Shown here piece after piece: positions 44,918 through 57,443 of a stretch of 64,000 nucleotides of DNA. This stretch comes from Brenneria izbisi (GTDB taxonomy: Bacteria; Pseudomonadota; Gammaproteobacteria; Enterobacterales; Enterobacteriaceae). The stretch is from positions 186,001-250,000 of the forward strand of contig NZ_JAMPJU010000004.1 of the NCBI RefSeq assembly GCF_025840185.1. Reading direction: 5' to 3'. Positions within the stretch are counted from its first letter, which is position 1; each line of letters begins with the position of its first letter. Made by a program: the position numbers and the translations under genes. Below the pieces are notes generated by a model. The model was not told the origin of the DNA. It did no database searches and saw nothing but the letters and a program-made list of their open reading frames with translations.

Positions 44918-44935
44918 GGCACTGTGTGCCTTATT
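44913..44935 (+). terminator. Hairpin at the ratB stop
   Basis: AATAAGGCAC, loop TGT, GTGCCTTATT. A perfect 10-bp stem that includes the ratB stop codon; only a short T run follows. Confidence 0.6.
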
Positions 44936-45026
44936 GCTGTCGCCAGCCACCGGGTAGCCAAATCCTAGCTTATCAATCCGAGTCATTTACTCTCTCTGTG
45001 CGGGCGACCAACAAAATCGTGACGGA

Positions 45027-45365
45027 TTAGTTCAGTGCCGGTTTGTTATCGATATTGATCAGCGCGCCGTCACCACTGAACGTCAGCGTTAACGTTTGCT
45101 GTTTTACTGACTCATGACCAGGCTGCTGGCGGAATATATAAAACCAGGTATCACTGCCGAACGGATCCTGCATCATGGGCGTACCCAGGGTATAAGCGAC
45201 CTGTTGTTTGGTCATCCCGGTGTGAATTTTTGCGACGTCACCCGGTGCCAGATAGTTTCCCTGATTGATGTCTGGCCGATAGACCACTTTTTCCAATGTG
45301 GAACAACCGGCAGTCAGCATAACAACAACCACCGCAGCGACGACAGTCAGCGTTTTACAGCGCAT
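45027..45365 (-). CDS. bamE: Outer-membrane assembly lipoprotein BamE
   Basis: A 112-residue lipoprotein subunit of the BAM complex that inserts beta-barrel proteins. The signal sequence ends in the lipobox LTAGC (Cys21). The conserved part includes [35 protein letters not shown] and [13 protein letters not shown], as in E. coli BamE (SmpA). I use the ATG at 45365; the frame upstream is not conserved. It lies between ratAB (convergent) and recN (same strand). Confidence 0.96.
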   Translation of the reverse strand: MRCKTLTVVAAVVVVMLTAGCSTLEKVVYRPDINQGNYLAPGDVAKIHTGMTKQQVAYTLGTPMMQDPFGSDTWFYIFRQQPGHESVKQQTLTLTFSGDGALINIDNKPALN

Positions 45366-45518
45366 AGTGATTTCATTCCTTAAGGGCATAGGTTGCCGAT
45401 GATAATAGACCTTGCCTGACTTGAAAACCTGCAAGACCCCAGTATGACCTCAGGATTGCAAAAAAGTTGAGCTTTTTTACCTGTCATTGGCTTTGCAAAC
45501 TGTTGTGACCCGTCAGGT

Positions 45519-47180
45519 TTATGCCGCCAGCAACTCTTTGGCATTTGCCAGCGTATGTTTGGTGACGGCGCTGCCGCCGAGTAAGCGTGCGAGTTCCTGT
45601 AGCCGTGCACGTTTGTCCAGCGGCTGCATCAGTGTTTCGGTTGCCGCGCCGTCTGTTTGCTTGCTGACAAAGAAATGGTGATGACCGCAACCTGCAACTT
45701 GTGGCAGGTGAGTGACACACATGACCTGTGTTGACTCCCCAAGCTGACGCAGCATTTTACCGACAATCGCCGCCGTCGGGCCGCTGATACCCACATCGAC
45801 TTCATCAAAAATCAATGCCGGCGTATCCATTTTACGCGCGGTGATGACCTGAATAATCAGGGCAATACGTGACAGTTCCCCGCCCGACGCCACTTTCGCC
45901 AGTGATTGATGAGGTTGGCCTGGGTTGGTGGTGACGCAGAACTCAATGTTGTCGGCGCCGCTGGCGGTCAGGTATTCAGGAGTGAATTTCACGTCGATAG
46001 TGAAGTGGCCGTGCGGCATGGCCAGTTCATGCATATTGGCGGTGATAAGCCGCGCCAATTCGCCGGCATGATGCTGCCGGCGAATATGCAATTGTTCCGC
46101 GGCATGTAATGCCTGTTGATGATAGGCGCTGACTGCCGCGCTGAGCGTTTCATGGTCGCTTTCCTGTTGTTCCAGCAAGCGTTGCTCCTCCAACAGTTGC
46201 TGATAGAATGCGGGTAAGGCTTCCGGCGCGACATGGTGCTTACGAGCTAACGCCAGTTGGCGGGATAATCGTTGTTCAAGTTCGTATAGCCGGATGGGAT
46301 CGAGATCCATCTGATCGCTATAGTGACGCAGTTCATCACTGGCTTCACTGATTTGGATCCCGGCTTCTTCGAGCATATTGAGCACGCCCGACAGTTTTTC
46401 ATCCATGCTGATCAACTCACCAAGCTGGTTTTTTACGTTGTAGAGCATGCTGAGTATGTTCTGCTCTTCATTTTCGCTGAGCAATTGCAATGTTTGCTGG
46501 CTCAATGACAGTAACTGACCACTGTTCGACAGCCGCTTGTATTCGACATCAATCTGTTCATATTCGCCAGACTGAGGGGCGAATTCATTCAGTTCTTTCA
46601 ATTGGTATTGCAGAAGTTCACGACGTGCTTCCCGCTCGATTGCCGCCTGCTGCAATTGCGCCAGTTCACGGCAGCTTTGATGCCATTGCTGCCAGATTTG
46701 CTGCATTGCCCGCAGCAAGTCGGGTTCGTCCGCATAGGCATCCAGCAGATGCTTTTGATGATCGGGTTTGAGCAGTAACTGGTGAGCGTGCTGGCCGTGA
46801 AGCTGAATCAGCGCTTGACCGAGTTCGCGCAACTGTGACAAAGGTACGGCTGTACCGTTGATAAAGCCGCGCGAACGCCCATCCGCGCCAATTACCCGTC
46901 GCAGCAGACATTCATTGCTGTCATCAAGTTGATTTTCCTCCAGCCATTGGCGCGCGGTGGGCGTATCGGCCAGAGAAAAACGGGCGCAAATATCGGCACG
47001 CGCCGCGCCGGGCCTGACCATGCTGGCGTCGGCGCGATTTCCCAGACAAAGGCCGAGGGCATCAATGGCAATGGATTTCCCGGCGCCGGTTTCGCCGGTA
47101 ATCACGCTCATTCCTGCCTGAAAATCAATTTCCAATTCGCGCACGATGGCGAAGTTACTGATAGTGAGTTGCGCCAGCAT
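45519..47180 (-). CDS. recN: DNA repair ATPase RecN
   Basis: A 553-residue SMC-like ATPase that acts early in double-strand break repair. Walker A is GETGAGKS (residues 29-36), a long coiled-coil middle follows, and the C-terminal half has the signature [13 protein letters not shown] and Walker [14 protein letters not shown]. Length and sequence fit E. coli RecN. The ATG follows AGGAAACC. Two LexA-type boxes lie upstream, as expected for one of the strongest SOS genes. Confidence 0.97.
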   Translation of the reverse strand: MLAQLTISNFAIVRELEIDFQAGMSVITGETGAGKSIAIDALGLCLGNRADASMVRPGAARADICARFSLADTPTARQWLEENQLDDSNECLLRRVIGADGRSRGFINGTAVPLSQLRELGQALIQLHGQHAHQLLLKPDHQKHLLDAYADEPDLLRAMQQIWQQWHQSCRELAQLQQAAIEREARRELLQYQLKELNEFAPQSGEYEQIDVEYKRLSNSGQLLSLSQQTLQLLSENEEQNILSMLYNVKNQLGELISMDEKLSGVLNMLEEAGIQISEASDELRHYSDQMDLDPIRLYELEQRLSRQLALARKHHVAPEALPAFYQQLLEEQRLLEQQESDHETLSAAVSAYHQQALHAAEQLHIRRQHHAGELARLITANMHELAMPHGHFTIDVKFTPEYLTASGADNIEFCVTTNPGQPHQSLAKVASGGELSRIALIIQVITARKMDTPALIFDEVDVGISGPTAAIVGKMLRQLGESTQVMCVTHLPQVAGCGHHHFFVSKQTDGAATETLMQPLDKRARLQELARLLGGSAVTKHTLANAKELLAA

Positions 47181-47204
47181 GATGGTTTCCTGTATGTAAT
47201 GACA

Positions 47205-47224
47205 ATATGTAATTACATACAGTA
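47205..47224 (-). promoter_or_regulatory. LexA (SOS) box, proximal
   Basis: Read on the minus strand: CTG-N10-CAT with TATGTAATTA in the middle, one mismatch from the LexA core CTG-N10-CAG. It lies 25-44 bp before the recN start. Confidence 0.7.
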
Positions 47225-47226
47225 TA

Positions 47227-47246
47227 AACTGGTTTTATATACAGTA
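47227..47246 (-). promoter_or_regulatory. LexA (SOS) box, distal
   Basis: Read on the minus strand TACTGTATATAAAACCAGTT: a full CTG-N10-CAG core, 22 bp from the proximal box. Confidence 0.85.
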
Positions 47247-47264
47247 AAGTGGTGTGCGAAAATT

Positions 47265-48143
47265 TTAGAATAATTTTTTTGACCAGCCGAGTTTTGTGCT
47301 TAACGTATTGAAATAGCTGTAGTTTTTTGGGTGAATTAGATTCAGGTGATGCGCGCTGCGACGGATGAGCACCTCTTCACCTTGTTGCACCGGGAGTGAA
47401 ATCTGGCTGTCGCAACTGATTTCCAGGTCATGGGTGATATGGGAAAACTTCAATCGAATCGTACTATTGTTGCTGATAACCAGCGGACGGGCCGAAAGCG
47501 TGTGGGGGAACATCGGCACCAGTGCAATGGCATCAAGCGAAGGGGTGAGGATCGGGCCGCCGCCGGAGAGTGAATAAGCGGTCGAACCGGTGGGCGTAGA
47601 GATGATCAAACCATCCGAACGCTGCGAAAACGCAAAGTTGTCGTCAATATAGACTTCAAATTCGATCATGTGCGCTACTTTGCCGGGATGGAGCACCACT
47701 TCGTTGATGGCGGTGCTGATGCTGTTTGGTTGGTCGGCGCGGCAGATATGCGCTTCCAGCATAAAACGTTGTTCGCTCAGATAATGGCCGTCAAGCACTT
47801 CCGAAAGCTGTTGCTGGGCGTGGTCAGGATCGAGGTCGGTCAGAAATCCGAGGTTGCCGCGATTAACGCCAATGACCTTGATGCCATAGCGGGACAGAAC
47901 GCGGGCGGCGCCGAGCATATTGCCATCGCCGCCGACCACTACGGCGAGATCGGCGCGTTGTCCGATATCGGCCAGGCTGCCGGTTGGCGCGCCTTGCAGA
48001 TTCAATTCACTGGCAATCTGTTGTTCAATCAGTACCGAATAACCTTTGCCGGTAAGCCAGTGATAAAGCATTTCATGGGTAGCCAGCGCGGTAGGATGTC
48101 GTGGATGGCCGACGATACCAATACAATTAAACGGTTTATTCAT
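47265..48143 (-). CDS. nadK: NAD kinase
   Basis: Phosphorylates NAD to NADP in the cytosol. The 292-residue product matches E. coli NadK ([24 protein letters not shown], the GGDG motif in [45 protein letters not shown] and the C terminus [14 protein letters not shown]). The ATG at 48143 fits the known length. It is divergent from grpE and upstream of recN, the usual enterobacterial order. Confidence 0.97.
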   Translation of the reverse strand: MNKPFNCIGIVGHPRHPTALATHEMLYHWLTGKGYSVLIEQQIASELNLQGAPTGSLADIGQRADLAVVVGGDGNMLGAARVLSRYGIKVIGVNRGNLGFLTDLDPDHAQQQLSEVLDGHYLSEQRFMLEAHICRADQPNSISTAINEVVLHPGKVAHMIEFEVYIDDNFAFSQRSDGLIISTPTGSTAYSLSGGGPILTPSLDAIALVPMFPHTLSARPLVISNNSTIRLKFSHITHDLEISCDSQISLPVQQGEEVLIRRSAHHLNLIHPKNYSYFNTLSTKLGWSKKLF

Positions 48144-48205
48144 TGCTGTTATTATCCCAAGCGTGGTGTGCCGACGGTCTGCGGGACCAATATGTGACTG
48201 GTTCC

Positions 48206-48234
48206 CTTGAAACCCCGGTTTTGATCCCCATAAT
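48206..48234 (+). promoter_or_regulatory. Sigma-32 heat-shock promoter of grpE
   Basis: -35 CTTGAAA (48206-48212) and -10 CCCCATAA (48226-48233), 13 bases apart: a near-perfect RpoH promoter 40 bp before grpE. Confidence 0.9.
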
Positions 48235-48273
48235 AGCAACTAGCGAGATTAATGCTAAACCGCGGAGAATTTC

Positions 48274-48864
48274 ATGAGTAGTAAAGAACAGAACACGCCT
48301 GACGAGCAAGTCTTGGATCAAATGGATGCAGCAAAAGGGCCGCAGGAGGAAGTCGTGCCTGAGACGACAGCAGACGTAGCGGACCCGCGTGATGAGCGTA
48401 TTGCGGAATTGGAAGCACAACTGAGCGAACTACAGCAGCGTGAACGCGATAGCGTACTGCGCGTCCGTGCCGAAGCCGATAATATTCGTCGTCGTGCGGA
48501 GATGGACATTGAGAAAGCCCATAAATTCGCGGTGGAGAAATTCGCCAGCGAAATGCTGCCGGTGATTGATAATCTTGAGCGTGCATTGGATATGGCGGAC
48601 AAATCCAATGATGCGCTGGTATCAATGGTTGAAGGTGTTGAACTAACGCTGAAATCCCTGCTGGATGCTGTGCACAAGTTTGGCATTGAAGTCATTGGGG
48701 ACGTGAACGTGCCGTTCAACCCGGAAGTGCATCAGGCGATGACCATGCTGGAATCGACTGATCATCAGCCTAACTATGTCATGATGGTGATGCAGAAAGG
48801 CTATACGCTCAATGGACGTCTGCTGCGTCCTGCTATGGTGGCCGTCTCCAAAGCGAAAGAGTAA
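48274..48864 (+). CDS. grpE: Nucleotide exchange factor GrpE
   Basis: A 196-residue cytosolic cochaperone that drives ADP release from DnaK. An acidic N terminus leads into a long coiled coil ([44 protein letters not shown]), followed by a four-helix section and the beta-wing ending [24 protein letters not shown], the GrpE signature. The ATG follows GGAG. A sigma-32 promoter precedes it and a terminator follows. Confidence 0.97.
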   Translation: MSSKEQNTPDEQVLDQMDAAKGPQEEVVPETTADVADPRDERIAELEAQLSELQQRERDSVLRVRAEADNIRRRAEMDIEKAHKFAVEKFASEMLPVIDNLERALDMADKSNDALVSMVEGVELTLKSLLDAVHKFGIEVIGDVNVPFNPEVHQAMTMLESTDHQPNYVMMVMQKGYTLNGRLLRPAMVAVSKAKE

Positions 48865-48902
48865 TTTTTCTCGCGTTTCCTCAATTGCTTCACGTCATTA
48901 TC

Positions 48903-48932
48903 AACCCCATGCTTCAGGCGTGGGGTTTTTGT
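48903..48932 (+). terminator. Rho-independent terminator of grpE
   Basis: AACCCCATGC, loop, GCGTGGGGTT followed by a T-rich run, 39 bp after the grpE stop. Confidence 0.9.
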
Positions 48933-49036
48933 TTATATATTGTTAATATTTATTTGTTAAAAAAGGTGTTTTTGATTTAGCGATGGCTCATCATCTTTAG
49001 CTATTGGAAGAATTGGTATTGTCACTCTAGATGCGC

Positions 49037-49055
49037 TTGATAATCATTATCATTT
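49037..49055. promoter_or_regulatory. Fur box before mntH
   Basis: TTGATAATCATTATCATTT contains the perfect inverted core GATAATCATTATC (49039-49051), 43 bp before the mntH start. mntH is known to be repressed by Fur in E. coli. I do not see a clear MntR site. Confidence 0.9.
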
Positions 49056-49097
49056 GTGTGAGAGTGGATAAAACAATAGCGTTAGAAGGGACATACT

Positions 49098-50336
49098 ATG
49101 CCGAATAGCCGTGTCGTCGGGTCAGTCAGTCGTACATCAAGAAAGGTCAAACTTTCTTTGATGGGGCCTGCGTTTATTGCGGCGATTGGGTACATTGATC
49201 CGGGTAACTTCGCCACCAATATCCAGTCTGGTGCGGCTTATGGCTATACCCTGCTGTGGGTGGTGGTGTGGGCCAACATCATGGCCATGCTGATTCAATT
49301 ACTGTCCGCCAAACTTGGGATCGCAACCGGTAAAAATCTGGCTGAACTGATCCGCGATCGTTTTCCCCGGCCCGCAGTCTGGGCCTATTGGGTGCAGGCC
49401 GAGATTATCGCGATGGCAACCGATCTGGCTGAATTCATTGGCGCCGCCATTGGCTTCAAACTGTTGTTGGGCGTATCGTTGCTTGAAGGCGCTATCCTGA
49501 CGGCTATCGCCACTCTGTTGATTTTAATGCTGCAAAAACGTGGGCAAAAGCCGCTGGAAATGGTGATTGGCGGGTTGCTGTTGTTTGTGGCTGCGGCTTA
49601 TATCGTTGAACTGGTTTTCTCTCGCCCTGAGTTATCCGCGCTGGCCAAGGGGATCGCCATCCCCAGCCTGCCGACGTCGGAGGCGGTGTTGCTGGCGGCG
49701 GGGGTGCTGGGCGCCACCATCATGCCGCATGTGATTTATCTGCATTCTTCTCTGACGCAACATGAGGGAAAACATACCCGCGCGGAGCGTTATGCGGCGA
49801 CCAAGGTTGATGTCGCTGTCGCCATGACGATTGCCGGTTTTGTTAATCTGGCGATGATGGCGACGGCAGCGGCGGCCTTTCACTTTAGCGGTAATCAGGA
49901 TATTGCCGATCTCGATCAGGCTTATCTGACGCTTGAACCCTTATTGGGACAAGCCGCCGCCACTATTTTCGGGCTAAGTCTGGTGGTGGCGGGATTGTCC
50001 TCGACGGTTGTCGGCACGCTGGCCGGGCAAGTGGTCATGCAGGGATTTGTACATTTCCATATTCCGTTGTGGGTGCGGCGGGTAGTCACGATGTTGCCAT
50101 CGTTCATCGTTATTCTTTCTGGTATGGACCCGACCCGCGTGCTGGTCATGAGCCAGGTGGTGCTGAGTTTCGGTATTGCGCTGGCGCTGGTTCCGCTGCT
50201 GGCTTTTACCGGCGACCGGACGCTAATGGGCGAGATGGTGAACGGTAAATGGATTCAGCGTATTGGTAAGGTGATTGTTGTGCTGGTGGTTTCCCTGAAT
50301 CTTTACCTGTTGCTCGGCAGCGTGCTTGACATATAG
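49098..50336 (+). CDS. mntH: Mn2+/H+ symporter of the Nramp family
   Basis: A 412-residue inner-membrane Mn(II)/Fe(II) transporter. The metal-site motifs are DPGN in helix 1 ([15 protein letters not shown]) and MPH in helix 6 ([14 protein letters not shown]), with about 11 membrane segments. It follows E. coli MntH closely. The ATG is preceded by AAGGG. Fur repression is predicted by the box upstream. Confidence 0.96.
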   Translation: MPNSRVVGSVSRTSRKVKLSLMGPAFIAAIGYIDPGNFATNIQSGAAYGYTLLWVVVWANIMAMLIQLLSAKLGIATGKNLAELIRDRFPRPAVWAYWVQAEIIAMATDLAEFIGAAIGFKLLLGVSLLEGAILTAIATLLILMLQKRGQKPLEMVIGGLLLFVAAAYIVELVFSRPELSALAKGIAIPSLPTSEAVLLAAGVLGATIMPHVIYLHSSLTQHEGKHTRAERYAATKVDVAVAMTIAGFVNLAMMATAAAAFHFSGNQDIADLDQAYLTLEPLLGQAAATIFGLSLVVAGLSSTVVGTLAGQVVMQGFVHFHIPLWVRRVVTMLPSFIVILSGMDPTRVLVMSQVVLSFGIALALVPLLAFTGDRTLMGEMVNGKWIQRIGKVIVVLVVSLNLYLLLGSVLDI

Positions 50337-50395
50337 AAACGGACGGCGTTTTATCGGCCCATATTCTGAATATATTATTGTTGTGAGGGGGGGAG

Positions 50396-50974
50396 ATGTC
50401 ATCGCCAATTACGCTCATTGAAAAGAAACTCCTGTCTGATCACTGGTTTATTCTGCATAAATATGTGTTTGATTTAAAAAGAAAGAATGGCGGCGTTATC
50501 CGTCAGATCCGTGAAGTGTATGACCGCGGCGATGGCGCGACCATCCTGTTGTACAACCGGGCGAAAGGAACGGTCGTGTTGACGCGACAGTTCCGCATTC
50601 CCACTTATGTCAACGGTAATGAGAGCGGTATGTTGTTGGAGGCCTGCGCCGGATTGCTGGATGATCATTCGCCGGAAGAATGTATCCGCAACGAGGCGAT
50701 AGAAGAGACGGGCTATGCGATTGCCAACGTCGAGAAGTTGTTTGAGGCTTATATGTCGCCCGGCGGCGTCACTGAGCGTTTGCACTTCTTCGCGGCAGAG
50801 TATGACGAATCGCTGCATGACAACGCGGGCGGCGGCGTTGAGGACGAAGATATCGAAGTGCTGGAACTGCCGTTCACACAGGCAATGGCAATGATCAGCG
50901 ATGGTCGGATCAAAGACGCCAAGACCATCATGTTGTTACAACATGCGCAAATTCAGGGATGGTTTGCAACGTAG
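50396..50974 (+). CDS. nudK: GDP-mannose hydrolase NudK
   Basis: A 192-residue Nudix enzyme that hydrolyses GDP-mannose to GMP and mannose-1-phosphate. It follows E. coli NudK ([28 protein letters not shown]). The Nudix box is [22 protein letters not shown], with Asn in the place of the first Arg of the consensus, similar to the Lys of E. coli. [10 protein letters not shown]-like [22 protein letters not shown] follows. The ATG is preceded by a G-rich ribosome site. Confidence 0.94.
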   Translation: MSSPITLIEKKLLSDHWFILHKYVFDLKRKNGGVIRQIREVYDRGDGATILLYNRAKGTVVLTRQFRIPTYVNGNESGMLLEACAGLLDDHSPEECIRNEAIEETGYAIANVEKLFEAYMSPGGVTERLHFFAAEYDESLHDNAGGGVEDEDIEVLELPFTQAMAMISDGRIKDAKTIMLLQHAQIQGWFAT

Positions 50975-51206
50975 CGCGCCATCGAACCTGTTTTTCCATC
51001 ACGCGCTCCAGCGCTTCGGCTTCCTGACATTACTGTTAAAAATGGCTTATTTTCTGAACAAAAAACCATCAAATAAAATAACTATATTAATCAGTATTCA
51101 CATCCGGTTTTTGTCATCCTTCATAGTTTCACAATTCTCAAACACTATACTGGGTAGTCTTGACCCTACATTCATGACACAACAAAAACCGATAAAGGAT
51201 TAAATG

Positions 51207-53486
51207 ATGGATGAGCAACTAAAGCAAAGCGCGCTTGATTTTCACCAGTATCCGGTTCCGGGGAAAATTCAGGTTTCGCCAACCAAGCCTTTGGCGACCC
51301 AGCGCGATCTGGCGCTGGCCTACTCTCCTGGTGTGGCGGCACCCTGTCTGGAAATTGCTGAAGATCCGCTGGCGGCATATAAATATACCGCGCGCGGCAA
51401 TCTGGTCGCGGTTATTTCCAACGGAACCGCGGTTCTCGGCCTCGGTAATATCGGCGCGCTGGCCGGTAAACCAGTGATGGAAGGCAAGGGCGTTCTGTTT
51501 AAAAAGTTCTCCGGTATCGACGTATTCGATATTGAAGTGGATGAGCTTGATCCAGACAAATTGATCGACGTTATTGCGGCTCTGGAGCCGACGTTTGGCG
51601 GCATCAATCTGGAAGATATTAAAGCGCCGGAATGTTTCTATATTGAGAAGAAACTGCGCGAGCGTATGAAGATCCCGGTGTTCCATGACGATCAGCACGG
51701 CACCGCCATCATCTGTACCGCCGCGGTGCTCAACGGGTTGCGGGTGGTGGAAAAGAATATCTCCGATGTTCGTTTGGTGGTATCCGGGGCGGGGGCGGCG
51801 TCAATCGCCTGTCTGAACCTGTTGGTGGCGCTGGGACTTCAGAAGCACAACATCGTAGTTTGTGATTCTCGCGGCGTGATTTATCAGGGCCGTGATGAAA
51901 ATATGGAAGAAACCAAAGCCGCCTATGCGATTCAGGATAATGGTGCCCGTAAGCTGGCGGACGTGATCCCCGACGCCGATATCTTTCTCGGTTGCTCCGG
52001 CGCCGGCGTATTGACGCCGGATATGGTGAAGACCATGGCCCCGCGTCCGCTGATTTTGGCGTTGGCGAACCCGGAACCGGAAATCCTGCCGCCGCTGGCG
52101 AAAGAAGTTCGTCCCGATGCGATTATCTGCACCGGTCGTTCCGATTATCCGAATCAGGTGAATAACGTCCTGTGTTTCCCGTTCATCTTCCGGGGCGCGC
52201 TGGATGTGGGCGCGACCACCATTAATGAAGAGATGAAGCTGGCCTGCGTTCATGCTATCGCTGATCTGGCGCTGGCGGAGCAAAGCGAAGTGGTGGCCTC
52301 GGCCTATGGCGATCAGGATCTATCATTTGGCCCGGAATATCTGATCCCGAAACCGTTCGATCCACGTCTGATCATCAAGATTGCTCCGGCTGTCGCAAAA
52401 GCGGCGATGGAATCCGGGGTGGCGACGCGTCCGATTGAGGATTTCGATGCTTATATCGAAAAACTGACGCAGTTTGTCTACAAAACCAACCTGTTTATGA
52501 AGCCGATTTTCTCTCAAGCGCGTCAGCAGCCCAAACGCGTGGTGTTTGCCGAGGGTGAGGATTCGCGCGTGCTGCATGCGACACAGGAACTGGTCACGCT
52601 GGGGCTGGCGTTCCCGATCCTGATCGGCCGTCCAAGCGTGATTGAGATGCGTTTGCAGAAACTGGGTTTGCAACTGACCATTGGCAAGGATTTCGACGTG
52701 GTCAACAATGAGTCCGATCCGCGTTTCAAGGAATACTGGAGTGAGTATTTCGAGATCATGAAGCGCCGCGGCGTGTCGCAGGAGCAAGCGCAACGTGCGG
52801 TGATCGGCAATCCGACGTTGATCGGCGCTATCATGGTGTTGCGCGGCGAAGCCGACGCATTGATTTGCGGAACCATCGGAACCTATGAAGAACATTTCGA
52901 TGTAGTGGAGAAAGTCTTTGGCTACCGCGAAGGCGTCCATGTTGCCGGCGCGATGAATGCGTTGTTGTTGCCGAGCGGTAATACCTTTATCGCCGATACC
53001 TACGTCAACGCCGATCCAACACCGGAGCAACTGGCGGAAATCACTCTGATGGCGGCGGAAACCGTGCGTCGTTTCGGTATTGAACCTAAAGTGGCGTTGC
53101 TGTCTCATTCCAGTTTTGGCACATCTGACTCGTTGACGGCGCAGAAAATGCGCGCCACCCTGAGTTTGGTCAACAAGCTGGCGCCGGAACTGCAAATTGA
53201 TGGCGAGATGCACGGCGACGCCGCGCTGGTGGAAGCGATCCGCCGCGAGCAAATGCCGGATAGCCCGCTGAAAGGTTCGGCCAACATTCTGATCATGCCG
53301 ACGATGGAAGCGGCGCGAATCAGCTATAACCTGCTGCGTGTTTCCTCTTCCGAAGGGGTAACGGTGGGGCCGGTACTGATGGGCGTAGCCAAACCGGTAC
53401 ACATCCTGACGCCGATCGCATCAGTACGCCGTATCATCAACATGGTGGCGCTGGCGGTAGTGGAAGCGCAAACACAACCGCTATAA
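51207..53486 (+). CDS. maeB: NADP-dependent malic enzyme (MaeB)
   Basis: Decarboxylates malate to pyruvate with NADP+. The 759-residue two-domain protein matches E. coli MaeB: an N-terminal malic enzyme domain ([47 protein letters not shown]) and a C-terminal phosphotransacetylase-like domain (from about 430; [28 protein letters not shown]) that regulates it in the family. The first ATG at 51204 gives MMDEQ; I prefer the second at 51207, as in homologues ([13 protein letters not shown]). AAAGGA precedes both. A -10-like TATACT lies upstream at about 51146. Confidence 0.97.
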   Translation: MDEQLKQSALDFHQYPVPGKIQVSPTKPLATQRDLALAYSPGVAAPCLEIAEDPLAAYKYTARGNLVAVISNGTAVLGLGNIGALAGKPVMEGKGVLFKKFSGIDVFDIEVDELDPDKLIDVIAALEPTFGGINLEDIKAPECFYIEKKLRERMKIPVFHDDQHGTAIICTAAVLNGLRVVEKNISDVRLVVSGAGAASIACLNLLVALGLQKHNIVVCDSRGVIYQGRDENMEETKAAYAIQDNGARKLADVIPDADIFLGCSGAGVLTPDMVKTMAPRPLILALANPEPEILPPLAKEVRPDAIICTGRSDYPNQVNNVLCFPFIFRGALDVGATTINEEMKLACVHAIADLALAEQSEVVASAYGDQDLSFGPEYLIPKPFDPRLIIKIAPAVAKAAMESGVATRPIEDFDAYIEKLTQFVYKTNLFMKPIFSQARQQPKRVVFAEGEDSRVLHATQELVTLGLAFPILIGRPSVIEMRLQKLGLQLTIGKDFDVVNNESDPRFKEYWSEYFEIMKRRGVSQEQAQRAVIGNPTLIGAIMVLRGEADALICGTIGTYEEHFDVVEKVFGYREGVHVAGAMNALLLPSGNTFIADTYVNADPTPEQLAEITLMAAETVRRFGIEPKVALLSHSSFGTSDSLTAQKMRATLSLVNKLAPELQIDGEMHGDAALVEAIRREQMPDSPLKGSANILIMPTMEAARISYNLLRVSSSEGVTVGPVLMGVAKPVHILTPIASVRRIINMVALAVVEAQTQPL

Positions 53487-53514
53487 TGTGCTGCCAACCA
53501 TAACGTCATCTCTG

Positions 53515-53541
53515 GCCCGGCTAACTCGCCGGGCTTTTTTT
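53515..53541. terminator. Terminator of maeB
   Basis: GCCCGGC, loop TAACTC, GCCGGGC and seven T. Its right part overlaps the last codons of convergent yaiI, so one sequence ends maeB and encodes the yaiI C terminus. Confidence 0.93.
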
Positions 53542-53979
53542 ATGCCGCAACCATTTGTCCAACTCATTGGCAAACTGCTGTCGGTCCCGCTGATTCAGGG
53601 CATTCGGGCCGCCGGTTTGTACCCCGCTGGCGCGCATCGTATCCATGAAGTCCCGCATATTCAGCCGCTCACGAATAGTATCGGGCGTATAGCGCTCACC
53701 ACGGGGATTTAACGCGACACCCCCTTTTTCGATCACGTCGGCGGCCAGCGGAATATCGCTGGTGACCACTAAATCGCCGGCTGCAACGCGCCGTACAATT
53801 TCGTTATCGGCGACATCGAATCCGGCTGAAACGCGCAGCGTGCGAATAAAACGTGACGGCGGGACTTTCAGCGATTGATTGGCGACCAGCGTGGTCAGCG
53901 TCGCTGTACGCTCCGCCGCGCGATACAGCACGTCTTTGATGACATTGGGACAAGCGTCGGCATCCACCCAGATTTGCAT
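53521..53979 (-). CDS. yaiI: UPF0178 family protein YaiI
   Basis: A 152-residue protein of unknown function with a PIN/NYN-like nuclease look ([54 protein letters not shown]). It follows E. coli YaiI closely. It starts 6 bp after hemF, with GGAG inside the end of hemF, so the pair form an operon here. In E. coli it is found elsewhere, near aroL. The conserved Asp residues (Asp5, Asp7 and [12 protein letters not shown]) could bind metal, but activity is unproven. Confidence 0.93.
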   Translation of the reverse strand: MQIWVDADACPNVIKDVLYRAAERTATLTTLVANQSLKVPPSRFIRTLRVSAGFDVADNEIVRRVAAGDLVVTSDIPLAADVIEKGGVALNPRGERYTPDTIRERLNMRDFMDTMRASGVQTGGPNALNQRDRQQFANELDKWLRHKKSPAS

Positions 53980-53984
53980 AGGTA

Positions 53985-54932
<948 letters not shown>

Positions 54933-55110
54933 TTATCCGGCGCAAGGTGAGGCAATAAATGCGGTCAGTATAACGATTATTGCCGCGCAATAAAGACAGC
55001 CGCGGCGCCAGCCCCGGATTATCTCTTGCTGGTGAGCCGCAATTTGAGATTGCGTCTGACAAAAATCACGCGATAATCAGAACAGGCCTAATTACAAGGT
55101 GGCAAACGCG

Positions 55111-55536
55111 ATGGAAATCCGCATATTCAGGCAAGATGATTTTGAGGAAGTGATCACTCTTTGGGAACGTTGTGATCTATTGCGCCCATGGAACGATCCT
55201 GAGATGGATATTGAACGTAAGCTGAATCATGATCCCGATCTGTTTCTGGTTGCCGAAGTGAGCGGTGAAGTGGTGGGTTCGGTGATGGGCGGATACGACG
55301 GACATCGCGGCGCCGCGTATTATCTGGGCGTACACCCGGATTATCGGGGACGCGGCATTGCCAATGCGCTGATCAGCCGGTTGGAGAAAAAGCTTATCGC
55401 ACGCGGTTGTCCCAAGATCCATCTGATGGTGCGCGAAGATAACGATGCGGTGATCGGCATGTATGAAAAGCTGGACTACGAAATCGTCGATTGCGTAACG
55501 CTGGGAAAACGGCTGATTGAGGATCAGGAGTATTGA
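55111..55536 (+). CDS. ypeA: GNAT acetyltransferase YpeA
   Basis: A 141-residue GNAT protein almost identical in pattern to E. coli YpeA ([66 protein letters not shown]). It is an acetyltransferase with an unsettled substrate, related to RimI-type N-acetyltransferases. The ATG at 55111 follows AGGTGG; an in-frame GTG at 55099 is less likely. It is divergent from hemF. Confidence 0.93.
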   Translation: MEIRIFRQDDFEEVITLWERCDLLRPWNDPEMDIERKLNHDPDLFLVAEVSGEVVGSVMGGYDGHRGAAYYLGVHPDYRGRGIANALISRLEKKLIARGCPKIHLMVREDNDAVIGMYEKLDYEIVDCVTLGKRLIEDQEY

Positions 55537-55688
55537 AGCGTACTGGCTTCTCCCATGTTGCGATAATCGCTTTTCGCCGTCATGTTCTAGCACCGTTGTT
55601 TGATCTGTATAGGGGAGAACCAACGGATCGAGCAGTTTTCTCTGTGGTTTTATCCTTGTCATTCTTATCGCGATTATCCTATTTTTAC

Positions 55689-55716
55689 GGCACTTTCCGT
55701 TGATCTCACACTCAAA
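55689..55716 (+). promoter_or_regulatory. Putative sigma-E promoter of yfeY
   Basis: GGCACTT (55689-55695) and TCAAA (55712-55716), 16 bases apart, resemble the RpoE pattern (GGAACTT / TCTGA-like). It lies 48 bp before yfeY, whose E. coli relative belongs to the sigma-E regulon. Confidence 0.5.
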
Positions 55717-55763
55717 TTCCCATTCTGTTAAGGTGAGCCGTTCAATCTTGAGGAGTACATGTC

Positions 55764-56351
55764 ATGAATTTTCGCCCGCTATTGCTGGTGTTGCCGCTGT
55801 TGCTGACCGGATGCGGCACATTATCCAATTTCTCCTGGTCCAGTCTGTCGCCGTTTAACTGGTTCGGCGGCGCGTTGCAGGTATCCGATACTGGCGTCGG
55901 CGGTATCAATGCCGGGACGCCGCTGGCGGAAAGCGCGTTGCAAAGCGCGCTGAATGGCGATTATCAACTGCGCAGCGGTATGGGGATGTCTAACGGTCAA
56001 CTGATTGCCTTTTATCAGGCGCTGGATGGCGAAAACGTGAAGCTGGTGATTAGCGGCCAGCCTAAAGGCAGCGTTAAGAAAGTCGAGGTGATGGACGCGG
56101 CGATCGACAGCGTATGGGGCGTGAAGATTGGGGATGCTTTCAGCGACGCCTACAGCAAAGCATTTGACGCCTGCCAGTTGGGACAAGGGGAGGATGCGCA
56201 AAGCGTGGAATGCGCCGCACCGCAGAGTAAATACGTCAGCTACCTGTATTCCGGCAAATGGAGTGGACCGGAAGGTTTAATGCCCTCTGACGATATTCTC
56301 AAAACATGGCGGGTAAGCAAAATCGTCTGGCATGCGCAGGCCAGAAATTAA
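55764..56351 (+). CDS. yfeY: Sigma-E-regulated lipoprotein YfeY
   Basis: A 195-residue lipoprotein: the signal sequence ends LLLTGC, with Cys18 as the lipid site. Conserved blocks of the YfeY family follow ([86 protein letters not shown]). Its function is unknown; E. coli yfeY responds to envelope stress through RpoE, and a matching promoter is seen here. yfeX follows in the same direction. Confidence 0.9.
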   Translation: MNFRPLLLVLPLLLTGCGTLSNFSWSSLSPFNWFGGALQVSDTGVGGINAGTPLAESALQSALNGDYQLRSGMGMSNGQLIAFYQALDGENVKLVISGQPKGSVKKVEVMDAAIDSVWGVKIGDAFSDAYSKAFDACQLGQGEDAQSVECAAPQSKYVSYLYSGKWSGPEGLMPSDDILKTWRVSKIVWHAQARN

Positions 56352-56481
56352 TTTTGTTCTCAGGCAAAGTAAAAATCCGATTGCTTCCGGTATGATAACC
56401 GCACTGCGTCTGCATTTGTGCCACAGTGACCGCATGAAAAATAACAACAAGAGAAGCATTCGATATATTGAGGGAGCAGAA

Positions 56482-57381
56482 ATGACACTAGTTCAAAGCG
56501 GCATTTTGCCGGAGCACCGCCGTTTTGCCATTTTTATGGAAACTATGGTGCAAGGGGAGTTTGACGCCATTCGGCAAGGATGCAAAAAGTTTTGTCAGGC
56601 GTTGTCAGATCTGCAACAACAGTTTCCTGATGCGGGATTAGGGGGCGTGTTGGCGTTTGGCAACGATATCTGGCGCGAACTGGATTGCCAAAACAGCGCA
56701 TCCGAGCTTAAGCCTTTCACCCCATTGGGTAAGGGATTGGCGCCGGCAACCCAGCGCGATTTGCTGATTCATATCCAGTCACAGCGCCATGACGTCAATT
56801 TCAGTCTGGCGCAGTCCGCGCTGGCAGCGTTTGGCAATGCCATTCGTGTCGAAGAGGAAACGCATGGTTTTCGCGCAGTGGAAGATCGTGATTTGAGCGG
56901 CTTTGTCGATGGTACGGAAAACCCGCAGGGTGAGGCGCGTCAGGCGGTGGCGATTATTCCTGCGGATCAGCCCGATGCCGGCGGCAGCTATGTCTTTGTA
57001 CAACGCTGGGAACATAATCTGAAACAGTTACAACGGATTAGCGTTGAGCAGCAGGAACAGATGATTGGCCGGACGAAACAGAATAATGAAGAGATTGACG
57101 CCGCTCAGCGTCCTGTCACTTCACATCTCAGCCGGGTCGATTTGAAAGAAGACGGGAAAGGGCTGAAAATCCTGCGTCAAAGCCTGCCTTATGGCACCGC
57201 CAGCGGTAAACATGGGTTGTACTTCATTGCTTACTGCGCGCGCTTGCACAACATTGAGCAGCAATTGCTGAGTATGTTTGGCGAGCGGGATGGCAAGCGT
57301 GACGATATGCTGCGTTTTACCCGCGCCGTGAGCGGCAGCTATTTCTTTGCGCCTTCCCTGAGCCGTCTGCTGACGTTGTAA
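56482..57381 (+). CDS. yfeX: Dye-decolorizing-type heme peroxidase YfeX
   Basis: A 299-residue heme enzyme of the DyP family. The conserved motifs are GFVDGTENP (Asp for peroxide cleavage), and [26 protein letters not shown], in which the His is the heme ligand in YfeX. E. coli YfeX oxidises porphyrinogens and was also proposed to remove iron from heme. The ATG at 56482, after GGGAGC, gives the E. coli length; the frame upstream (from 56332) overlaps yfeY and is not conserved. There is no signal sequence, so it is cytosolic. Confidence 0.95.
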   Translation: MTLVQSGILPEHRRFAIFMETMVQGEFDAIRQGCKKFCQALSDLQQQFPDAGLGGVLAFGNDIWRELDCQNSASELKPFTPLGKGLAPATQRDLLIHIQSQRHDVNFSLAQSALAAFGNAIRVEEETHGFRAVEDRDLSGFVDGTENPQGEARQAVAIIPADQPDAGGSYVFVQRWEHNLKQLQRISVEQQEQMIGRTKQNNEEIDAAQRPVTSHLSRVDLKEDGKGLKILRQSLPYGTASGKHGLYFIAYCARLHNIEQQLLSMFGERDGKRDDMLRFTRAVSGSYFFAPSLSRLLTL

Positions 57382-57443
57382 TTCATGCTGTGTTTTCCTG
57401 ATGCCTGTTCCGCAGGCATCGGACGTTTTGCAGGAATCCATTC

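Noticed and set aside
50901-51203. 100-codon frame between nudK and maeB
   Set aside because: Starts inside nudK, has no ribosome site and covers the maeB promoter.
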